Assembly (NCBI GenBank): GCA_947462335.1
Contig: OX381714.1
Coordinates: 41,575,360-41,639,359 of the forward strand
Direction: 5' to 3'
DNA from: Harmothoe impar
Taxonomy: Eukaryota; Annelida; Polychaeta; Phyllodocida; Polynoidae
Length of the DNA stretch: 64,000 nt
Notes under the pieces: generated by a model
The model's database searches: none
Seen by the model: only the letters and a program-made list of their open reading frames with translations
Told to the model about the DNA's origin: nothing
Made by a program: the position numbers and the translations under genes
Part shown: positions 55,500 through 64,000 of the stretch, in pieces
Layout of the letters: every line of letters begins with the position of its first letter
Position numbering within the stretch: position 1 is the stretch's first letter

Positions 55500-57080
55500 T
55501 TTGAGTTCTTAAGGTCAAATCAGTGAGCTTGACCTTGATCTCAGGGTCATATGCATATGACATTTTCATTGATACTAATTAGATGAGCGTCTATGATCAA
55601 AACGTTTCATAATTATAACATGAAGTGCTGGCATGTCAGAACCTAAAATCCATCTCACTTAGGCTAATTTGTACAGTAAATGAAAATAGGAACTGGATGG
55701 TTACCATGGCAACAGGCCATCTACCTCCTATGGACTAAGTTGTATGGTACTGATGTGATTTAAGTATTAAGCCCTTAAAATGCACATGATTACTGTTTTT
55801 GCTTGTTGAGAGGCATGACAATATGGTAAAATGCTTTAATTTGGTGACTTTTTGAAATTTCAAGGTCAAATCAGTGACCTTGACCTTGACCTCAAGGTCA
55901 TATGCATTTGGCGTTTTCATGGATACAAATGATCTGAACATCTATGCTTAAAAGGTTCCATATAACATGAAGGGCTAGCATGCCAGGGCCCAAAAGCTTT
56001 ATCACTAAGGCTAATCTGTAAAATCAGGTCAAATTTGGAAATACTTGGTTACCATGGCAACGGAAATTCCAATTTCACCTCCCATCAACTTAGTTGCATA
56101 ATACTGATATGTTCTAGGATCACAACTCCGAATATGCACAAAATTACCTTTTTTGGCTTCTTAGGAGGAGTTGAAAAATAGTCATATCCTGTAATTTGAT
56201 GATTTTTTCATATTCAAGGTCAAATTTAGTGACCTTGACCTTGGCCAAGGTCATATTCCTTTATTTGGTAGAAAGAAGCCTCATTTATGAGTTATCTGTG
56301 TGAAAATCATGAATGTAGCTCCAACGGTTTGGAAATTGTGGAGGGAAATGTGATTTTTTCTTGATCTCAAAAATTCCAGGTCAAATTTGGAAATACCTGG
56401 TTACCATGGCAACGGATATTTTAATTTCACCTCCTATCAACTAAGTTGTATGATACTGATGTGTTCTAAGATGACAACTCCTAATATACACAAAATTACC
56501 TTTTTTGGCTTCTTAACAGGAGTTGAAACATAGTCATATCCTGTAATTTGGTGATTCTTTCATATTCAAGGTCAAATTTAGTGACCTTGACCTTGGTCAA
56601 GGTCATTTTCCTTAATTTGGTAGAAGGAAGCCTCATTTATGAGTTATCTGTGCAAAAATCATGAATGTAGCTCCAATAGTTTGGAAATTATGGAGGAAAA
56701 TGTGATTTTTTCTTGATCTCAAAAATTCCAGGTCAAATTTGGAAATACCTGGTTACCATGGCAACGAATATTTTAATTTCACCTCCTATCAGCTAAGTTG
56801 TATGATACTGTTGTGTCCTAAGATGACAACTCCTAATATGCAGAAAATTACCTTTTTTGGCTTCTTAATAGGAGTTGAAACATAGTCATATCCTGTAATT
56901 TGGTGATTTTTTCATATTCCAGGTCAAATTTAGTGACCTTGACCTTGGTCAAGGTCATTTTCCTTTATTTGGTAGAAAGAATCCTTATTTTTTAGTCTTC
57001 TGTGCGAAAGTCATGAATGTAGCTCCAATAGTTTGGAAATTATGGAGGAAAATGTGATTTTTCTCTTGATCTCAAAAATT
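55500..57080 (-). repeat. Right arm: inverted ~355-bp tandem units
   Basis: Inverted relatives of the left-arm units, recognised by AATTCCAGGTCAAATTTGGA and GGTTACCATGGCAACG near 56040, 56400 and 56755 and by TGACCTTGACCTTGG near 56235, 56590 and 56940. Older copies without the full unit continue to about 54650. Confidence 0.88.
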
Positions 57081-57245
57081 TCATCAGAAATCCAAGATGG
57101 CCGCCAGAAAAATGTGATGGGACAATATTTCACGCTGGGAACATCAAAAAAGTTAAAATAGACATATTCAGGATTGAAAAAAAGTTGGTTAAAAAAATGT
57201 ACCGTTCGGGTGCATGGGAACCCCTGTTTCCTACTCAACTAAGTT

Positions 57246-57710
57246 GACCACAAAGCAATGTCAACACTGATCTCATTGCACTGAAATATCATCAATGAAT
57301 CATGTAGAGAAATCTCAAATCTAGGACCATAACATCATCTTTTAAAGTTTACAATATCCTCTATGAAACATTTGAGATCTATCCCACTGATCAAGATGTA
57401 TGAAGCCTAGAAGAGCTTCTTCTATAGTGTTTTGCAAGTTGTGTGTTATGCAAAATACACAAAGCAGGCCGACCAAGCTGTTTTTACCTGTGTTATAACA
57501 CAATTTCATGTTTTCCTGTATACTTCAGCTTGGTTGGTTGGGGCATGGTATTGAACACGCCATGGCACACTAGGTTTACACGCAAAGTGCCGATACGCAC
57601 GGTCAATTAACATGAGACTACATGCCGCGAGCACCTCCCTGATCACGGTCCAACACGAGCTGCTCCTGACCAACTCATGAACTAATTATATCAAAGTGGT
57701 CTTACATCCA
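57246..57710. other. Gene-free stretch
   Basis: AT-rich DNA flanking the foldback element. Nothing recognised. Confidence 0.4.
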
Positions 57711-57714
57711 GGGA

Positions 57715-57955
57715 GTCCTGTTTCACACCCTGCCCCCAGCCTGATTCCTCTCTCACCCAGCCCCCACAGTCCTCTCTCACCCAGCCCTCACCCTGAGTCC
57801 TCTCATATCCAGCCCTCACCCTGAGTCCTCTCACACCCAGCCTCCAAGCCTGAGTCCTCTCACACCCAGCCGCTACCATGAGGCCTCTCACATCCAGTCC
57901 CCTACCTGAGTCCTCTCACACCCAGCCCCCATCCTGACTCCTCTGACAATGAAAC
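57715..57955. repeat. ~30-bp minisatellite
   Basis: About seven degenerate copies of CTGAGTCCTCTCACACCCAG plus CCCCCACC. Confidence 0.85.
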
Positions 57956-58527
57956 ACTGCTAGGGAAGTTGCTATGGTTTCTGCAGGGGTATTTCATATG
58001 TGGTAATAAGGTCAATGGCTGGAGGCTGAAGAAATGGTGCTTATTGAAAAGTATTGAGATTTGGGAGGAAATCTCTCACACTACGTGTAATTAATCTTCT
58101 CCATTGAAATATCCCACACAGTTACATATTAGAAGGTCAACATGTTTACTTTTGCAAACAGCGCCATGCCAAGTTCATCGCCTGGAGGAGATATGAATAA
58201 AACGTCTGCACTCTGTACAGCTTTTCTTCAATAGAACCAATGCGAGGTGAGGCCATATCTTATTCCACCTACATTTCTGATATTTCAACAAAACAGGCAC
58301 CTTTAAGCTACACCCTGACAAACTGTAGATGAGGGTGGCATGCCTTGTCTATATACTAATAATGTCCTAAGCATTTTCACACAGAAGCAACCCAAACAAC
58401 TATTATACATTTTTCCCCCTGATTCATTCAGACCCTATAAACACACGTACACAGGCCACGCCAGTATGTTTCCTATTGGGGAATCAGTCAATAGCCCCTA
58501 GGTCCCCCTACTCCCTTCCTTTCCTAA

Positions 58528-58771
58528 CCCTTTATGGGCAATATACCCGGTAGTTCTCTAATGCGCTGTCCTGTTTTGCCATCATGAAGCAGGGCACCAG
58601 CTCAACAGTGTTGCATTCGTGCATCATACTAACCAACCAGAGTTGATACACTCCCCACATGTTGGCATGATACACCAAAGCAGCACCGGCAATTCACTCA
58701 CCGGTCCTGCGTTGGTGCACTTTAAAACACACAGACATGGATCCTTGAGGCATCATGCTATCCCTAAAGGG
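58528..58771. mobile_element. TTAA-type MITE, copy 20
   Basis: CCCTTTATGGGCAATATACC at the left, GCTATCCCTAAAGGG at the right. Core GCAGCACCGGCAATTCACTC followed by ACCGGTCCTGCGTTGGTGC. Flanks CTAA and TTAC rather than TTAA. Confidence 0.72.
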
Positions 58772-58774
58772 TTA

Positions 58775-60270
58775 CATAGGTCCAGTCTGTGCTGCTTTCT
58801 GGTGAGTCTGTGATATTGAAGGCCAATAAGCAGCTTCTGGAGGCCAGGGGCGGAGATAATGGTGGCCAGTGGGCACGCTCCGCCCCCATTATTGGGTTAG
58901 GCCGATGCTTCGCTGGTTAAGCGATATAAGCCAGGATACGCAATCTCTGCCCGCCGCATCCCCTCTCTACCTACTCTACCCGTACTGCTCGAGGCAGAAC
59001 GTCCACCCCGCACCTTGCCCACTTAGGGCCCTCCCTAATCCCTCTTTGCCGATGGGGTCCCGCTAAAAGCCACACAAACACCCCCAGACAAAAACACCCT
59101 GAAAACAATCAGATTTAGATTGCGAGGGCAACAATGTCCAGTGTCCTCCATACAACTTTTTGTATTCTTTTGTATGAAGTGGGATCATTGTCGACATAGA
59201 ACACCTGGTGATATTATGGTCTCTGTTTGTTCACTCAATCAGCCCCTTTTGGCAGGAGTAGTGCTGACAACCTCCAGACATGCCCTCTTCTTTATAATAC
59301 CCCTGCCCCCAATACACACACACACTTGGTAACTGCAATGATTTCCCCTGGAGGCGGCACACTTCTGAGGCCTGTGTAAACGGCCACGTGTTGGCCGGCT
59401 GCTGGGGCAGTGTTGTACATTGATTGCCGCTCCCTGGAGGCGGCTGGATAACAGGTATTGTTTACATGCTCCGCCTGGAGGAAGGGGTGGAGGCTGACCA
59501 GGTTGGTCCCTCTACTTATCTATATATATGCTATATATTGGCCGATTATGAGCTACCTTGTTAGCCAATACACTGACTGCGAGGCTAGTGTTGGCACATA
59601 TTGTGTCTTCAGACTGTGGGGGAATTTATCTATGGGGCATCACATACATGAAATATCCCCACTATATATTTGATTTGGGGCTTGGACAAGTCTACATTTT
59701 CTACCTACCACAGTAACCTCAGGGACTGCTTTAAAAAGCGATAAAGAACCCAGAATTAATTCCACAGTCAGCATATCTGGTAGTGTTTTTCATGAATGTA
59801 TTTATTTTTTATTAAGAGTTGTTCAAACTGGGTTAAGTTTTTCCTTAATTTGTGGAAGGCTTGACTTTCGAACAGCACAAAATCTTACATTTTTATTCAC
59901 AACTATTTTTGACAGGCATGGGCTATTGGCCACGTTAATTTTCCTGGAATTTCAAAAACCGTTGTTGATGGTTTTATCAAAGCACAACCACGCTTCACAC
60001 TGTGTAGGAGGAGCATTGGGTGAGCTGTAGTGTTGGCAACCTGTGTGCCTCACTACCCAGTTTGGCTAACCACCCTGTGTTGGACTGAGATACCAGATTC
60101 ACACCCAAATGCCCAGAAAATAAGTATAATTTCCAGTCTGATAACTGGGGAAGAGCCATGTTATTTCTGTCACTCCCGGTAACAAAAACGCATCTGAGTT
60201 TTTATACCTGGTATCAATAGTGTGAGTTTCAAATATAGTATACTCGAAACGTAGAACTATGTCAATCATT
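58775..60270. other. Gene-free stretch
   Basis: Contains a short inverted pair around GGGGCGGAGATAATGGTGG / CCGCCCCCATTATTGG (58850-58895). Otherwise no exon, RNA or structured repeat was recognised. Confidence 0.4.
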
Positions 60271-60284
60271 TCTGGTCGATAGGT

Positions 60285-61520
60285 GAGGCAGTTGGTGGGT
60301 GGTAGTTGGGCAATCGGTGTGTGGTTTTTGAGGCAGTTGCTGACTGGGAGGTGAGACAGTTACTGCAGTGGCTGACTGGGGTGAGGCAGTTACTGCAGTT
60401 GCTGACTGGGAGGTGAGGCAGTTGCTGCAATTGCTGACTGGGAGGTGAGGCAGTTACTGCAGTTGCTGACTGGGAGGTGAAGCAGTCGCTGCAGTTGCTG
60501 ACTGGGAGGTGATGCAGTTGCTGATTGGGAGGTGAGGCAGTTGATGCAGTTGCTGACTGAGAGGTGAGGCAGTTGCCGACTGAGAGGTGAGGCAGTTGCT
60601 GATTGGGAGGTGAGACAGTTACTGCAGTTGCTGACTGAGAGGTGAGGCAGTTGCTGACTAGGAGGTGAGGCAGTTGCTGACTTGGAGGTGAGGCAGTTAC
60701 TGACTGGGGGTGAGGCAGTTACTGCAGTTGTTAACTGGGAGATGAGGCAGTTGCTGCAGTTGCTGACTGGGAGGTGAGGCAGTTACTACAGTTGCTAACT
60801 GGGGGTGAGGCAGTTACTGCAGTTGCTGACAGGGAGGTGAGGCAGTTGCTGACTTGGAGGTGAGGCAGTTGCTGACTTGGAGGTGAGGCAGTTACTGACT
60901 GGGGGTGAGGCAGTTACTGCAGTTGCTGACTGGGAGGTGGGGCAGTTACTACAGTTGCTAACTGGGGGTGAGGCAGTAACTGCAGTTGCTGACTTTGAGG
61001 TGAGGCAGTTGCTGCAGTTGCTGACTGGGAGGTGAGGCAGTTGCTGCAGTTGCTGACTGGGAGGTGAGGCAGTTGCTGCAGTTGCTGACTGGGAGGTGAG
61101 GCAGTTACTACAGTTGCTGACTGGGAGGTGAGGCAGTTGCTGCAGTTGCTGACTGGGAGGTGAGGCAGTTACTACAGTTGCTGATTGGGAGGTGAGGCAG
61201 CTGCTGACTGGGAGGTGAAGCAGTTGCTGCAGTTGCTGACTGGGAGGTGAGGCAGTTGCTGACTGGGAGGTGAGGCAGTTGCTGATTGGGAGGTGAGACA
61301 GTTACTGCAATTGTGCTAACTGAGAGGTGAGGCAGTTGCTAACTGGGGGTGAGGCAGTTACTGCAGTTGTTAATTGGGAGGTGAGGCAGTTACTACAGTT
61401 GCTGGGAGGTGGGGCAGTTGCTGACTGGGAGGTGAGGCAGTTGCTGCAGTTGCTAACTGTGAGGTGGGGAAGTCATTACAGTCGCTGACTGGGAGGTGAG
61501 GCAGTTACTGCAGTTGCTGA
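60285..61520. repeat. GAGGCAGTTGCTG minisatellite
   Basis: Roughly 40 copies of mixed 20-bp (GGTGAGGCAGTTGCTGACTG) and 32-bp (the same with an extra GCAGTTGCTGAC) units. The alternation of short and long forms suggests frequent unequal exchange. Confidence 0.93.
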
Positions 61521-63240
61521 CAGAAGTTTATCAGTGGCTGTCTGTGGTGAGCAATGGGCAGCTGCCCACTGGTGTACGTGAGCAGCTCTTGGCTGGCAGG
61601 AGCTGCTCCAACAAGTGGCTGGATTCCCAGTCTGCTCTAAAACCCAGCCAAGCACGAGTCGTGTATAAACACTGCCCGGTGCATTGGGTGCGGACTCCGG
61701 GCTTAGGCTTCGTACAGCATCTTTACATTGGCTGCATCTTCTGTCACCAGATCTCTGGCCCACTTTTGGTTTGCTCTTTGCATTCACAGCTTCATTTGGA
61801 CTTGTTGTGCCAAAATAAGTCCCTAGTACAACAAAGTTTGTTTGGGTGCACTTAAAGCAGTGTGAGGGTCATGTATTTCTATATTCATCCTTGAGAAAAT
61901 ATTTAGACACGAGTACGATTTTATTGGCATTTCATTATGTTTTCCTTTGGGTTAGTCAAGACCTACCATTTCTCCATCCCCATCCTTAGTCCATTATTTA
62001 TCATGAGGCATACCATTTCGTTTTCTTTCGATAGAAAAGGCATATTGCAGGTGATCAACCATTAATAAGGTACAGAAACGTATACTGCAGCTTAGACTTT
62101 CAATATGAGGTCACAAAATATCATTAATTCGTACACGGGAAGCCTAGTAATTAATCACAAAAATAGTCCTCTTTTTCTCGGTGTTAGAATGGGGAGATTT
62201 AGTATTGATCATTAACTCCAACTGCCCTGCTCTTATTGTTCTATATTATGCGTCATGTCCCTAAGTGTCATGCTATTATAGAGACACAGACTATCTTCAC
62301 CTATGTGTTAACTAACACATTCCACTATATCATCACCGTTCCGGTGTTATTATGGATATTACTGGGGAATGTATTGGTACCTCAATACAATGTAGTAAAT
62401 GTGCAAACAAAGCGAGGAATGTAACGTTCTAATTCTATAGGTGACATCTGTGTGTGGGTGTATCTCTGTGTAGGTCGAATGATGGGTGGGAGGGCGGATG
62501 TTACATTACATGATCCCACCAGTGCCATTGTTTGCCAGTGGCAATGGCAGGGTAATGTAAACCACAAAGGGCCATTTGGTGCTTGGATCAACAGGTCGGT
62601 GGTAGCATGGGGTTAGGGACCTGGGCCTGGTGCCAGGGCCCGACTCCAGCTCTCACACCTTGCCGGAGCCTCCCCAACACCTCCCGGCGTGGCCGACCCC
62701 TGCACCCCCCTCACACCGCCCCCAGGGCAGCCCTCCTCCAGTGGCCTCCTCCTGCAGACCCAGCGGCCCGGAAGGAAGGCCCTGGGGGCCGGGTAGGGGG
62801 CTATGAACACGCATATATCCCCATGCCCAGTCAAAGGTCGACATCTCGTCTATCTGTTAAGCAGCTTTCCTACCCCCTTCTCCACTGTCCCACCTGCTTA
62901 TCCTTGTATGCTCCTCCTGCACCTTAATACGCCCCGTCAGCAGCGCCCCCCCCCCCCCCACACACACATTCCCTTCACACCAGCCCTGTAACCATCACTC
63001 AACCTGTTTAACCAATACCTCTATTCACTTCTTGTTGCACATTCCTGAAATAAGCACCGTATGCTCTGTTAAAGAGCTCGGTGGCAGAACAGTTTAGATA
63101 AGGATACTTTGTATCTAGGCTTATCTATCATCTACTGAGCAGTCCTATACTCACCCAGTCGTTCTGTTGTTTAATATAGGTACATTTTATATCGTCCAAT
63201 ACTCACCTTCCTCTCTTTTGAGCTCAAGCACATTCATGAC
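61521..63240. other. Gene-free stretch
   Basis: A plus-strand frame at 62236-62424 encodes a hydrophobic stretch (YIITVPVLLWILLGNVLV), but it has no splice sites in phase with any neighbour. A poly-C tract lies at 62947-62960. No gene is supported. Confidence 0.35.
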
Positions 63241-63249
63241 TGTGCCATG

Positions 63250-63325
63250 TGTCACGTCACAATAACGTCATGCAGCACGTCAGTGTGATACGTCATGCAG
63301 TTACCATGGTGACATATGAGGGTGA
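63250..63325. promoter_or_regulatory. CRE-like cluster beside an X-box-like palindrome
   Basis: Four ACGTCA words (CACGTCAC, AACGTCAT, CACGTCAG, TACGTCAT) lie within about 50 bp and are followed 5 bp later by GTTACCATGGTGAC, a near-palindrome of the RFX X-box type. The arrangement suggests an enhancer or promoter, but no gene start is seen next to it. Confidence 0.4.
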
Positions 63326-63456
63326 CAGATCCCCCCTGCAGGCGGTGGTGCTGGCTGTATACATGTATATATCAGTATAGGTGAGGGCCAACACCGACCT
63401 ATTGTTGTCTGACCGAGGTCCATACACGGGTAACATGGCAGACGACCCAGCATTAA

Positions 63457-63687
63457 CCCTTTAAGGGCCGCATAGTGCTTTAGGTTAATGCACTATGCAC
63501 TTTGGTCGTTATGATGTTTAAATACAGCCCTGGAGGTTAATTTAATTGCAAATGCTCCGCTCCATTCAAGCATGATGCCGACCCTATGGGGTTGATACAA
63601 TTCCAGAGGGTTGGGATGATGCATGAATGCATCACTGGTGAGTTACTCCCAAAGGCTGAATGTGGCTCTTGTGCGGCCCTTAAAGGC
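63457..63687. mobile_element. TTAA-type MITE, copy 21
   Basis: TTAA at 63453-63456; left end CCCTTTAAGGGCCGCATAGT, right end GTGCGGCCCTTAAAGG without its last bases. Core GGATGATGCATGAATGCATC and TCCATTCAAGCATGATGCCG. Confidence 0.82.
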
Positions 63688-64000
63688 CCAGCGCCCCTAT
63701 ATATAGAGCTGAGTACCTGTCCCGACTGCACTCTGACTGTTACTGGACGTTCAGTAAGAGCTGCGGGTTTAAATGGTCAGTCATCAGAGAATGACAAGAC
63801 CAGCCTTGTTTACCACATATCACTGAGGGCTATATTGGGGCTACATTGCATAGCGTTACATGAGTCACCATTCTCTACTATCTACCTACACCCCCTCCCA
63901 CTACTCCACCCACCACGGCGGTGAAAAGGTGACCTATCTCCATAGTACAGACTATTATTTTTAGGCACTGCTCCATCTGGATATCATAAGACTGTCTGGC

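Larger units (their letters stand above)
50030..57245. mobile_element. ~7.2-kb foldback element with tandem-repeat arms
   Basis: The left end (GGTTCCCATGCACCCGAACG, 50053-50072) recurs in inverted form at the right end (57204-57223), and the two arms stay complementary inward for more than 1.3 kb. Each arm is a tandem array of a ~355-bp unit. Outer units are close copies; inner right-arm units (55500-55950, 54650) are strongly diverged. Between the arms lie ~3.5 kb without a transposase frame. Long repeated inverted ends with no coding core are typical of foldback-type DNA transposons. No clear target duplication was found at the borders. Confidence 0.75.

Noticed and set aside
62236..62424. 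Hydrophobic 62-codon plus-strand frame
   Set aside because: Could be a membrane segment, but it is AT-rich and isolated, without splice signals or similarity.

Overview
The window looks like genomic DNA of an invertebrate animal, probably marine. It has spliced genes with GT-AG introns of animal type, a cullin-4 gene, an intronless TRIM-NHL gene of the kind expanded in many invertebrates, long introns and many short repeats. I cannot fix the phylum from the sequence. About 5 percent is recognisable coding sequence. The rest is intron or intergenic DNA rich in minisatellites and short inverted-repeat transposons.

Layout. 1-5256: two blocks of a 21-bp minisatellite, a ~150-bp tandem duplication carrying RFX-like palindromes, two hairpin MITEs and otherwise plain DNA. 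5257-5984 (+): the last two exons of a gene whose earlier exons I could not find; its C-terminus looks like a small beta-sandwich. 9519-31893 (-): the 3' two fifths of a CUL4 gene in nine exons, from the core of the cullin homology domain to the stop codon, with a poly(A) signal near 9519. Its upstream exons were not found in the remaining 32 kb. The 7.6-kb CUL4 intron at 11448-19038 contains, on the opposite strand, a complete TRIM-NHL gene (CDS 16309-18309, poly(A) signal 18520). 40000-44280 (+): a promoter-like region and three phase-compatible exons of a secreted or membrane-anchored protein, possibly a TNF-superfamily-like ligand, incomplete here. 50030-57245: a ~7.2-kb inverted-repeat (foldback) element whose arms are tandem ~355-bp units; a smaller TA-flanked element of ~2 kb sits inside it. 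57.2-64 kb: intergenic DNA and minisatellites.

Repeat biology is the most striking part. About 20 copies of one palindromic MITE family with CCCTTT...AAAGGG ends and TTAA target duplications (piggyBac-like) are scattered over the window. One copy is inserted cleanly inside another at a TTAA. A second TTAA-flanked MITE of ~423 bp occurs twice, both times touching a copy of the first family. Two CUL4 exons have had their 3' ends, together with the splice donor, tandemly duplicated into the following intron; in the larger array the unit is 72 bp, so use of the nearer duplicate donors would add 24 residues at a time to the C-terminal winged-helix region.

How the genes relate: CUL4 is a cullin-RING ubiquitin ligase scaffold and the nested TRIM-NHL protein is a predicted RING ubiquitin ligase. 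Their nesting is positional, and nothing in the sequence shows that they work together.
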